A stretch of DNA of 64,000 nucleotides from NCBI GenBank assembly GCA_050949865.1, contig JBMNGN010000005.1, positions 1 to 64,000 on the forward strand, in the 5' to 3' direction. Positions 8,813 through 17,207 of the stretch are shown in pieces; the first letter of the stretch is position 1, and each line of letters starts with the position of its first letter. The stretch is from JBMNGN01 sp050949865 (lineage in GTDB: Bacteria > Bacillota > Syntrophomonadia > Syntrophomonadales > Syntrophomonadaceae). A program made the translations under genes and the position numbers. A model generated the notes under the pieces. It was not told the origin of the DNA and searched no databases. It saw only the letters and a program-made list of their open reading frames with translations.

Positions 8813-10043
8813 TTAATCGCTGTTCTTGACCATATGATTCATCTTGATATAGAGGATAATAGCAATCAACTCTGCGACGCAGGTAAATGCAATAATCAGT
8901 CCGGTTTGGTTCAAATCGGTATAACAGGCCCATCAATGCCGCCCCTCCCAGGAGTGCTAATCCGTAAGCTGTATTGAACACACCGTAGCTGGTGCCGCGC
9001 TTGTGAAACGGCGTTATATCGGCAATGGCGGAGCGCATGATTGTTTCATGAGTACCCATAATGATTCCGAAGATCATCATTCCGATAATTATGAGGGTTG
9101 TCGAGTCGCTCAATGTCAGAACCGGCAGCAACAGTGTAATAAACGGAATCGCCGCCAATACCAGGATACCGCCGGTTTTCTTTCCTGTTTTTATCTTGAG
9201 CCGGTCATAAGCTTTACCGACAAGCAGCGCCATACCAGCATCGACCAGCATGGCGAGCGAATATAACAGGGTGATATTGCCGTCGGACATCAAGTTATTA
9301 GCCTTAAGGTGGTATCCAACCGTACTGAAATTGACAAAACCCAACGTGCAAAAGAACGTAAAGGCTGTATAAATCCAAAAGACTGGTTTGAGTTGTTCTT
9401 TATGTAAGTCTTTTTGCTCAACTGTGGGCAGTAGATGATCGCGCTGAATCTTTCTATATGAATAGAAAAGGAATAACATCAGAATGATAAAAGGTAATAT
9501 AAGTGACCGATACCCTAACTGATACTCTGCAATGCCGTTCTTGCCCGTGAAATAAAAGATCACTGTAAATATGAGCGGCCCCGCAAAGGCCCCGATCTGG
9601 TCCAGAGCCTCCTGTAAGCCGAATGCAAAGCCGACGCCGACCTGATTTTCCGCAACACCTGACAAAACCGTGTCCTTAGCCGGATTTCGCAGTGCTTTTC
9701 CGATTCTCTCCATTAATATCAGCACCACGAGAATGTTCCAGTTCATCGTGAGTCCTATAAAGGGGACTACAAGCAGCATGCCATAGCCGACAAACATAAA
9801 AACCCAGTGCCTGCCGCTTTTATCTGACATGACGCCCGCTAAGAGCCTTAAAGCATACCCGAGGAACTCCCCAATACCGAATACCAGGCCGACCTTGGCG
9901 GCGCTGATACCCAGCAGATTTAAGTACTGGCTGTTAGCGCTTCTGGCTGATTCATATACTACATCACCAAGCATGCTGATAATGCCAAAAATTATGATCA
10001 CTACAACAGCTGGTGTGAAACGATTTTTAACCTGATTACTCAT
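8813..10043 (-). pseudogene. MFS transporter with a C-terminal frameshift
   Basis: Twelve-helix major facilitator; an exporter role is inferred. The likely start is ATG at 10043 with GAGAGG upstream; an in-frame ATG at 10076 gives 11 more residues. The sequence is normal through the GGAALMGLLY region. One extra base near 8917-8919 (minus-strand TACCGATT) then shifts the frame and replaces the last helix with polar residues. Dropping one base restores DLNQTGLIIAF...ELIAIILYIKMN and a stop at 8813, a proper final helix and tail. As given, the shifted frame ends at 8784. It may be a real mutation or a base-call error. Confidence 0.75.
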
Positions 10044-10062
10044 ATTCTCAGACCTCTCACAT

Positions 10063-10164
10063 TCACTCTTCTTCATTTAATTTGTAAATCTGTTTGCTGA
10101 ACTGATCGAGCAATTGCTTACATTTACGCAACCCCTCTGTTGCCTGCTCTTTTAACGGAGCCAT
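10063..10164 (-). CDS. Very small ORF between ChrB-N gene and MFS gene (33 residues)
   Basis: An open frame encoding a charged, helical 33-residue peptide (MAPLKEQATEGLRKCKQLL...). It ends inside the start region of the MFS gene. There is no clear ribosome-binding site. It may be a remnant of a longer protein or untranslated; listed because nothing else occupies the gap. Confidence 0.3.
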   Translation of the reverse strand: MAPLKEQATEGLRKCKQLLDQFSKQIYKLNEEE

Positions 10165-10181
10165 AAAAAAGTCTTTCGATG

Positions 10182-10601
10182 TTATTTTTTTAACCATTCC
10201 ACAAGTTTGTCGTATTCGTCTTCATTTTCCTCAAGCTCGATATACGTAAAATTTTTTCTTTCCGTTTCCTTCTCAATTTCACGGAAGAAGTCATCACACT
10301 TTTCTAAAAATTCCTTATATTCATCGTCACGTGCTTTGTTAAATAGGCTCTCTATTTCTTCGTTGCTTCCCGCATTAATGAAGTCAGCATAAGCAATATA
10401 CGCACTGCCGCTCTTTTCAGTTATTTCATTTGAAATTACCTGAAAAGTTTCTAAGTGCTCATCAGAAACGGGGAGAGCCCACATTGATTGACCAATGCTG
10501 ATAGAGCCGCTTTTTTTGAGTTTTCTCCATACACTGACCCTTACGGTCGACTGTTCTTTAGGTAACACGTAGTTTAAAACCAGCCACTTTTTATCATTCA
10601 T
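10182..10601 (-). CDS. ChrB N-terminal-domain protein
   Basis: 139 residues resembling the N-terminal domain of ChrB, the regulator-like protein linked to chromate resistance. The opening WLVLNYVLPKEQSTVRVSVWRKL and the following GSISIGQSMWALP are typical. The remainder is charged and helical. Start ATG has GGGGTGAG upstream. It would lead an operon with the MFS transporter and DUF1232 genes. Its promoter lies on the far side of an inserted IS66 element (see 13133-13196). A link to chromate or drug export is only suggested by neighbours. Confidence 0.65.
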   Translation of the reverse strand: MNDKKWLVLNYVLPKEQSTVRVSVWRKLKKSGSISIGQSMWALPVSDEHLETFQVISNEITEKSGSAYIAYADFINAGSNEEIESLFNKARDDEYKEFLEKCDDFFREIEKETERKNFTYIELEENEDEYDKLVEWLKK

Positions 10602-10628
10602 ACACTCACCCCATGCGATGTAACTTCA

Positions 10629-12229
10629 TTAATCTTCCTCCCAGGCATATTTTTCAGGTTTTGTTTCCTTGGGCTCCGGTATAATTACCTTCTGGGGTAA
10701 TGCTGCACTACCGGGAAGCAAATCTCAATTGTGGAGGCATAGCCAGGTTTCCAAGGTTAGGGGCATTAGTGAAAATCCACGCCAAATATTCAAATGGATT
10801 CAGGCCGTTTTCCCTGGCGGTCACAACAAGACTATAATATACTGCGCTGGCTCTCGCACCGTTCGGCGTGTTGCTGAAAAGCCAGTTCCTACGCCCGATA
10901 ACAAAAGGCCTGATGCTACGCTCCGCCCGGTTATTCGATATTTCCAGACGCCCATCCAGTAAATATCGTTCAAGATATTTGCGCTGGGATTGCGCATAAT
11001 ACGCTGCTTTGCCAAGAAGGGTATTGGGGCAGGGCATTCAAGTGTTCAATCCAGTTGTAAAATTCATCTATCAGCGGCCTGGACAGCCTTTCACGCTCTT
11101 TAAGCCGATTTTCAGGGGTCAACAAAGCGAACTGTTTCTCGAAATAGAACAGTCTGTCGCAATAGCTGACTCCTCTTGCTGCATTGGAATCCGCTTGCTT
11201 GTCCTTTGGCAGGGTTTTCAGCGCATCAAAAAATTTTCGTCGCAGGTGGCTCCAGCAACCAACAACTATAATTTTTTCGGGCAGTTTGTGATACCCGCTA
11301 TATCCGTCCGCGTGAAGATATCCTTTGAAATCTTTCAAAAACGTTTGCGGATGTATAGGCTTTCTATCGGGTTGATAGTCATAAAGTACGATCTGCTGTT
11401 TGGCCTCTCCGCTGGTGCGGTACAGCCACATGTAACTCTTTGACTGTGCCGCTTTCCCAGGTTCTTTCAATACCTGAATAGTCGTCTCATCTGCATGAAG
11501 TACTTCGTGCTTACATAATCTACGCTTCAGCTCTTCATATATCGGTTCTAGCCAGGCCTCACTGGCTTTGATCAGCCAATTTGACATAGTCTGCCGGGAA
11601 AGCAGAATGCCATTTTGTTTCCACTCCTGCTCCTGTCGGTACAGTGGCGATGCCATCATAAATTTCTGCACTGCTATATGGGCAATTGTTTCAGGTGCGG
11701 CGAATCCACCTTTTATGACGGGTTCTGGCATATCTGCCTTAACGATAGGAACATGATCGGAAGTCTCTTCACAGTTCCGGCAGGCATAAACATGCTGCAC
11801 ATGACGAGTAATTATGGCTTTGGCAGGAATTATCTTTAGTTCTTCGCGGGTTTCTTTTCCCATTGAATGCATATCGCTGCCGCATTCCGGGCATATACAC
11901 TCTTCAGCCGACAACTGGTGTTCAATTATCTCAATAGGTAATTCCTTCGGCAATTTGTCAGTTGTTAGACGTGTCCGTTTGCGGTAATGGGCTTTTACTT
12001 CGGCAATTTTGGGTTCCGGTATGGTCATATCCGCATGTGATTCGGCTTCGTTGAATAAAGACAATTGCAAGCTATCAGTTTTTTCGCTTGATGTCCCAAA
12101 TTGCTTATGCTTTGCTAGACGAATTTGTGACATTAACCACTCTAACTGTTTCTCTAATTCAGCGATCTTACGATCCTTTTCTTCAATTATACCAAGCAGT
12201 TTTTCTGCTGAAATTTCCTGTGTTTCCAT
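10629..12229 (-). pseudogene. tnpC: IS66 transposase TnpC, two frameshifts
   Basis: Family members have about 510-530 residues in one frame. Here the first part (10970-12229) has the N-terminal leucine-rich segment, the Cys-rich zinc motif (CICPECGSDM...YACRNCEE) and the start of the DDE core (HADETTIQVL, HADGYSGYHKL). It ends prematurely after residue 419. The next part is in another frame (10708-11037; NRAERSIRPFVIGRRNWLF, catalytic Glu) and the tail in a third frame (to the stop at 10629, PEPKETKPEKYAWEED). Two indels, near 11030 and 10735, therefore inactivate it. Confidence 0.85.
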
Positions 12230-12303
12230 AAGAAAATTATACCAGAAAAACTGCTAAAAAGCTAGATCTTATGGGCTTTTAAGCCCTTTTTATGATATCT
12301 ATT

Positions 12304-12654
12304 TTAAGAAATTTGCCGCTCTAATACTTCGTTCCTCTTAAGCTTTTTCTCTAGTTTCGCACCTTCTATTAGGTATGATAGTTCTTTGGCATCAAGCACC
12401 ATAGTAGCGGCATCTCCTTTTGCTGGCCAGCGAAAATGCCCACGTTCCAGGCGCTTGAAATACAGCCAGAATCCATCGCCGTCCCATTCCAGGATTTTTA
12501 TCCTATCCCGATTCCGGTTGCAAAAGACAAACAGCGCCTCCGAAAACGGATCAAGGGAAAAGCTTTCTTTAACCAGGGTCATTAGGCCGTTAATCGATTT
12601 CCTCATATCTGTATATCCACAGCATAGGTATACAGGTTTTTGGCCCCATCTCAT
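12304..12654 (-). CDS. tnpB: IS66 accessory protein TnpB
   Basis: 116 residues of the IS66 Orf2 family: VYLCCGYTDMRKSINGL at the start and the central FVFCNRNRDRIKILEWDGDGFWLYFKRLE block are diagnostic. Its start overlaps the tnpA stop by one base. Intact by length. Confidence 0.92.
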   Translation of the reverse strand: MRWGQKPVYLCCGYTDMRKSINGLMTLVKESFSLDPFSEALFVFCNRNRDRIKILEWDGDGFWLYFKRLERGHFRWPAKGDAATMVLDAKELSYLIEGAKLEKKLKRNEVLERQIS

Positions 12655-13001
12655 TACAGCACCCTCAATACGCGGCAGACTTTTTTTAATAGTTCTGGAT
12701 CAGTACTTTCATCCACGGTAATACGACATCCGCCCACTTCAATATCCAGCGTGGATTTTACTTTTTGGTCTTGGCCAAGTTGTATCCATCCTTCTGGAAT
12801 ATAGTTAACAGGCTTTTCTAGCTTTGCGAGCTCTGCACATGCTGCCTTACGCAGCTTCCTTTGCCAGTAAAAGAAGGCGTTTCTGCTTATCCCTGTTGAC
12901 TCACAGAATTCCTTAATGTTTTGCCCGCTGTTTTGCCGTTCTTGTATCACTTTCATCCAGTGTAATAATCGGTATTCCGCAGTAACCTTTTGTGTGTCCA
13001 T
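12654..13001 (-). CDS. tnpA: IS66 accessory protein TnpA
   Basis: 115 residues. A helix-turn-helix-like segment (SGQNIKEFCESTGISRNAFFYWQRKLR) of the Tnp_IS66/IS3-type Orf1 family is followed by a short beta-rich tail. First gene of the IS66 unit, coupled to tnpB. Confidence 0.85.
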   Translation of the reverse strand: MDTQKVTAEYRLLHWMKVIQERQNSGQNIKEFCESTGISRNAFFYWQRKLRKAACAELAKLEKPVNYIPEGWIQLGQDQKVKSTLDIEVGGCRITVDESTDPELLKKVCRVLRVL

Positions 13002-13132
13002 ACAATCACTCCGTTTTCGTGTTGAATTAGTTGGCCTACTTTTTAAACTTTTTCAACTTTTTCAACCTTGTCATCGTGATTGTACAACTTTTTGTACTGC
13101 TAAAGCCACGTCACGATTTATTTGACGCTTAC

Positions 13133-13196
13133 CGATGTAATACTCATTACTTGTAATACTCATTACATTTTATTGCGTTATTCAATAAAATGTCAA
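13133..13196 (-). promoter_or_regulatory. Promoter with two dyad operators, cut off from the ChrB-N operon by IS66
   Basis: On the minus strand TTGACA (13191-13196), an 18-base spacer and TAAAAT (13167-13172) form a sigma-A-like promoter. Just downstream are two copies of the dyad GTAATACTCATTAC (13137-13150 and 13153-13166), 16 bp apart and overlapping the expected transcription start. The IS66 target octamer cuts the first dyad. Joining the two flanks of the IS puts this promoter directly upstream of GGGGTGAG and the ATG of the ChrB-N gene. Confidence 0.65.
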
Positions 13197-13336
13197 CAAA
13201 AAAACCGCCATTTGGAGAAATTTATATCTCCGTTACTGGCAGTCACCATTTTTTACGCTATTCTATAAAAACCCTTTGGACTGACACTGGCAATCCCGTC
13301 TTAAAGCTTAACCCCCTTTTAGAAGCCTTAACCCCC
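13197..13336. other. Gene-free spacer with short repeats
   Basis: Holds a small hairpin (GGAGAAATTTATATCTCC) and a duplicated CTTAACCCCCTT segment. No gene. It separates the broken 3' edge of hsdM from the ChrB-N promoter. Confidence 0.4.
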
Positions 13337-13929
13337 TTAGGAAGCTTGCAAAACAGGGTAATTAAATTGTATTATTTTCGTAGTGATTATATCCAACACT
13401 ATCCCATGAGTTGGCTCAATTATATTCACAATCATCTTTACTAAAGATTTAGGTGTAAAGAAAACTCCATCATCCGATGCGATAGCTGAAGCAAACTTAT
13501 TTAAGAAATACTCATAAATACGTCCAAGGATATCATCGTTGATTTCGTTTAATGCACTATTGTTGAAAATACGCAACAATTCTTTCAACAAATCATTTCT
13601 AAAAGAAGTATATGTTTTAGGTAGTATTCCTTTCAATTGAGTACTCTCTGCCTCAATAAGCTCCATAGCTTCATTGACTGCTTTCCCACAATCAGCATCG
13701 TCTGGCAAATTGAGTAGATAATCATATCGAGCCTTTTCAGGTAAAAAGATAGCGCTTTTTTGCTTAAAATCACTTGACTCAACGGGAAGTACACGACCAT
13801 TTGTAACTGATAAACTAAAATGGACAGAAAACAACAAATAAGAATGAACAGTATTTACCACAATCCTCCAAAAAAGCTATGATAGAGCTGGAAATAAAAC
13901 AGCTTTTATCATAGCAGAGGAGGAAGAAA

Positions 13930-15531
13930 ATGAACGTAGCAGAAGGGTGGAATATGTATTTAGAAATCCAAGATTTAAAGGAAATGCATTTTAACGTAAG
14001 CCAGATATCCCGGCGTCTAGACCTATCTCGAACTACAGTATATAAGTATCTGGATATGACTCCAGAAGAAATGGAACAGATTTTAGAAAATCGAAAAACC
14101 AGAACCAAGAAACTAGATAAGCATCGGGAGCTAATTAAATCCTGGTTGATACAATATCAGGATATGAGCAGTGCACAGGTGCTCGACTGGCTGCAGGAAA
14201 GAAAACTTGATGGAGGTGTTAGCGAAGGAACAGTTAGAAACTATGTCAGACAATTACGAGAGGAGTGTGGTATTCCCCAGGTTAAGTACGTACGTCAATA
14301 CGAAGCCGTTGATGAATTACCTGCCGGCCAGCAAATGCAGATGGACTTTGGGCAAATTGCTCTACGTAGCAGCATTGCTAGGATGGTAACCCTGTACTTT
14401 GCATCCTTCGTCCTAGCCCACTCCCGGCATAAATATGTGGAGTGGCTGGACCGCCCGTTTACAACCCGAGATTTAATAAAGGTTCACGAAAACGCATTTG
14501 AATACTATGGAGGGATGACTAAGGAAATTGTATACGATCAGGATCATCTTATACTGGTCAGCGAGAACGGCGGGGATCTATTGCTTACCAAAGAGTTTGC
14601 AGAATACCAAAAGACCCGAAAATTCAAGATTTACATGTGCAGAAAAGCGGATCCAGAATCCAAGGGAAAGGTTGAAAATGTGGTTAAATTTGTAAAAAGG
14701 AACTTTTCCAGGAACCGTACCTTCCATAACCTCGAAAAGCTGAACGAAGATTGTTTAGCCTGGTTAGAGCGAACCGGTAATGGAAAAGTTCACAATACAA
14801 CAAAAAAGATACCGGCAGAAGTGTTCGTCCTCGAAAAACAACACCTCATCCCGGTACCCCACAAGATAAATATTTCAACTACTAAGATTATAACTAGAGT
14901 AATTCGCAAAGACAATACCATCGTCTATCAGGGTAACCGTTATGCCCTACCATTAGGAACTTATGCACCCGACCGAAGGGTTGTTATCAAAGAAGATGAG
15001 GGGATATTAATTATTGTAGACCCCGATAACGAGCTAGAGATTATCCGCTATCCCGTATGCCTTGAAAAAGGTCGACTCATTAAGAGCAATGATTGCCGCA
15101 GAGAAAAGGACAAGGGCATTGAATCCTATATGCAAGAAGTGGCACAGCTCCTTAATGATTCCCAAGAAGCCAATGATTTTCTAGGGCTGGTAAGGCGGGG
15201 AAAACCCCGCTACATACGGGATCAGTTAAAGATAATCAAAGATCACAGCCTGGATAAATCTCCTGAGATTATCACCAAGGCACTTAATTACTGTTTAAAA
15301 AACAGGCTTTACGGAGCAACTGATTTTGTGGATTCATTAAATCATTTTAACCATATTCATTGCCTGGTAGAAGAAAAGCCAAGCGCTGAAAATCATATTC
15401 AACCACTTTACGAGGTAGATCGTTCTGTATTTAAAACCCATGTAGAAGTGCGAGATATGAACATCTATATACAAGAATTACAGGGAGTGAGAGAGTGTCA
15501 GCAGAACTTGAACAACTCAAAAACGATATGA
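13930..15531 (+). CDS. istA: IS21 transposase IstA, copy 2
   Basis: 533 residues, nearly identical to copy 1: HTH at residues 15-45, catalytic residues in MDFGQIALR, VYDQDHL and ESKGKVENVVKF. The C-terminus is a few residues longer than in copy 1 because the stop differs, and overlaps the istB start by 37 bases. Confidence 0.95.
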   Translation: MNVAEGWNMYLEIQDLKEMHFNVSQISRRLDLSRTTVYKYLDMTPEEMEQILENRKTRTKKLDKHRELIKSWLIQYQDMSSAQVLDWLQERKLDGGVSEGTVRNYVRQLREECGIPQVKYVRQYEAVDELPAGQQMQMDFGQIALRSSIARMVTLYFASFVLAHSRHKYVEWLDRPFTTRDLIKVHENAFEYYGGMTKEIVYDQDHLILVSENGGDLLLTKEFAEYQKTRKFKIYMCRKADPESKGKVENVVKFVKRNFSRNRTFHNLEKLNEDCLAWLERTGNGKVHNTTKKIPAEVFVLEKQHLIPVPHKINISTTKIITRVIRKDNTIVYQGNRYALPLGTYAPDRRVVIKEDEGILIIVDPDNELEIIRYPVCLEKGRLIKSNDCRREKDKGIESYMQEVAQLLNDSQEANDFLGLVRRGKPRYIRDQLKIIKDHSLDKSPEIITKALNYCLKNRLYGATDFVDSLNHFNHIHCLVEEKPSAENHIQPLYEVDRSVFKTHVEVRDMNIYIQELQGVRECQQNLNNSKTI

Positions 15532-16249
15532 AACGCTTAAAGATAACGGAAGCAGCTGCTGTGGTAGAAGAAAGACTGCTTGAGGCCCAGGTGACGGAAC
15601 CCAGTTACCAAGTGTTTCTAACGAACCTGGTGCAGCATGAGATAAAAAAAAGAGAGGAAAAACAGGTAGGGAGGCTCTACAAGTTAGCAGCTTTTCCCGA
15701 ATACAAACCCCTGGATGATTTTGACCTTTCAGAGCAACAGTCCCTAAGTAAAAAGCAATTAAAACAGCTACAGGAGCTTATCTGGCTGGAACAGGCCTAC
15801 AATCTAATTCTATTAGGCCCTCCCGGGGTTGGCAAAACATGTTTGTCCATTGGGCTAGGGATTGAAGCCATTAGCCGGGGTTACCGGGTAACTTTTGTTC
15901 AGATGGATGAACTAATTCGTCTCCTCAAAACGGAGGAAATCAGCCGTAACTCCAGGGCAAAGGTAAAAAGAATGGTAAGTTCTGACCTGGTGATTATTGA
16001 TGATTTAATGTTCATGGCTATTGACCGACACGAGGCAAACCTCTTTTTTCAACTAATCAACAAGCTTTACGGCCAGACTTCCATCATCATTACATCAAAC
16101 AAGGGGCCAGAAGACTGGGAGATATTCTGGGTGATCCGGCGATTACAACTGCTATTTTGGATCGCTTAATCCACAAAAGTGAGGTCATCCACTTAAGCGG
16201 CGACAGCTATCGTTTGAAACATCGCCAAACCATTTTTGGCAATAACTAG
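15495..16249 (+). pseudogene. istB: IS21 helper ATPase IstB, copy 2, frameshifted
   Basis: Matches copy 1 through Walker A (GPPGVGKTCLS), Walker B (LVIIDDLMFM) and SNKGPEDW. Near 16118-16120 one base is missing relative to copy 1, and the frame ends early at 16169 with a non-homologous tail. Restoring one base gives the normal C-terminus and a stop at 16247-16249. This copy would depend on IstB from elsewhere. Confidence 0.85.
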
Positions 16250-16526
16250 GTGTCCAAAGTTATTTATCGTTTTTTGTTCATTTTTACTTGACAGTTACAC
16301 CATTACGTACAGGACGGTCTTTTAGTATTTCTGCCTCTACATATTTAAACCGGCTATATGCATAACGCAAAAAGATTAAACCAAGAACCGGCATGCAATA
16401 TTCTTGAGAACTTAGTTTAGAACCTTGACGTAAGAGATCCGCAGATTCCCATAATTCTGATTCTAATTTTCTTATATTTATCATTAAACAAGCCTCCATT
16501 TGATTGATATTTCACAATAATAAATA

Positions 16527-16736
16527 CTAATTCCGTTTGGTATCCATTTCCATGATATCACAGACGTCACATTCCAACGCTATACAGATTTTTTGTATTA
16601 TTTCTGTACTAACATTTTCATTTTTACCAAGCTTTGTTATCGTAGCAGAACTTATACCCGCAAGCTTCTGCAAGTCTTTCTTTTTCATATCTCTATCAAT
16701 AAGAAGCTTCCATAGTTTTTTATAACTAATTGCCAT
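16527..16736 (-). CDS. XRE-family helix-turn-helix regulator next to hsdM
   Basis: 69 residues when started at the ATG at 16736, which has GAGGTG upstream; an earlier ATG at 16838 adds 34 residues without homology. It has a cro/C1-type HTH: KKKDLQKLAGISSATITKLGKNENVSTEIIQKICIALECDVCDIM. The gene sits 43 bp upstream of the hsdM start on the same strand, an arrangement usual for type I restriction operons, where such proteins delay or tune expression. Confidence 0.85.
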   Translation of the reverse strand: MAISYKKLWKLLIDRDMKKKDLQKLAGISSATITKLGKNENVSTEIIQKICIALECDVCDIMEMDTKRN

Positions 16737-16879
16737 TGTAATCACCTCTATGTATGTATAATTACATGATATCATTAGCATCATTATATTGCAAACATTT
16801 TCTTTAAGTTCGCATGATTTTTTATTTGTATTCAACAATTATTACTCTAAATCCTATATTGTCAGGTGTATAGAATGTT

Positions 16880-17100
16880 ACATCCATCCCATCTACTCAA
16901 CCCTGCTTATTTATCTATTCTGTCAACTCACCCCTATCTAATATCAGTCTCAAATTTCAATCAAAAAAACACCCTCGATATGTTTCCATGAACATACATC
17001 GAGGGTTTAAGTCGATTTGACAAATTTATTTTTATTTTATCAAACACAGTATTTTAGAGGCTTTGCGGACTTATATCTAAGACATACGCAAATAGCTTCA
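16880..17100 (-). repeat. Cassette boundary D: two iterons, GATATGTTTCC hairpin and a decayed RumA 3' end
   Basis: Homologous over about 200 bp to 22874-23100. Iterons begin at 16880 (ACATCCATCC) and 16911 (TTATCTATTCTG), 31 bp apart. GATATGTTTCC (16977-16987) is part of a hairpin (arms CCCTCGATATGT and ACATCGAGGG). At 17071-17095 the minus strand aligns with the RumA-end remnant of boundary C (TTGATGTCTAAGAAATAA versus GCGTATGTCTTAGATATAA), but the HVE codons are gone. The spacing from motif to remnant stop (84 bp) equals that of C. It lies upstream of the XRE-hsdM cargo. Confidence 0.7.
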
Positions 17101-17207
17101 AAATGCAACAACCTATCTGGATTTATGTTTTATACTGATTCTTACTTTTTCTACTTCATTTTTTCTTTTTCTTAGTGGGATTGTGCTTGTTTATGCTATA
17201 TCTAATA

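Larger units (their letters stand above)
10620..13132. mobile_element. IS66-family insertion sequence
   Basis: Carries tnpA, tnpB and tnpC on the minus strand. The right end, read inward, begins GTAAGCGTCAAATAAATCG, typical for IS66. The left end begins GTAA but its inverted repeat is poor. The octamer CGATGTAA occurs at 10616-10623 and 13133-13140, which fits the 8-bp target duplication of this family. Sequences outside the octamers join into a promoter and start region, supporting the insertion reading. Confidence 0.8.
13802..16299. mobile_element. IS21-family element, copy 2, inserted in hsdM
   Basis: 2498 bp in opposite orientation to copy 1, with the same TGTAAC... termini. Flanked by a perfect 5-bp duplication CCATT (13797-13801 and 16300-16304), so this is a simple insertion. 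Its IstB is frameshifted. Confidence 0.93.
13337..16484 (-). pseudogene. hsdM: Type I restriction-modification methyltransferase HsdM, truncated and split by IS21
   Basis: The N-terminal piece begins at ATG 16484 (GGAGG upstream) and reads MINIRKLESELWESADLLRQ...YCMPVLGLIFLRYAYSRF, the HsdM N-terminal domain. IS21 copy 2 interrupts it after DRPVRNG. Removing the IS and one copy of the CCATT duplication rejoins the frame exactly to RVLPVESSDFKQKSAIFLPEKARYDYL. This continues through GRIYEYFLNKFA and DDGVFFTPKSLVKMIV to HGIVLD. There, near 13385, just before the SAM-binding DPxCGSGG motif, homology ends and about 15 unrelated codons lead to a stop. The catalytic NPPF region, hsdS and hsdR are absent. 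Non-functional. Confidence 0.85.

Noticed and set aside
13202..13330. Toxin-antitoxin locus in the spacer beside the ChrB-N promoter
   Set aside because: No coding frame of suitable size or ribosome site. The promoter elements fit the IS66-split operon better.
16880..17100. Calling boundary D an intact attachment site
   Set aside because: Alignment to boundary C is good, but the HVE codons are lost and the frame has an in-frame stop, so only a decayed remnant is supported.
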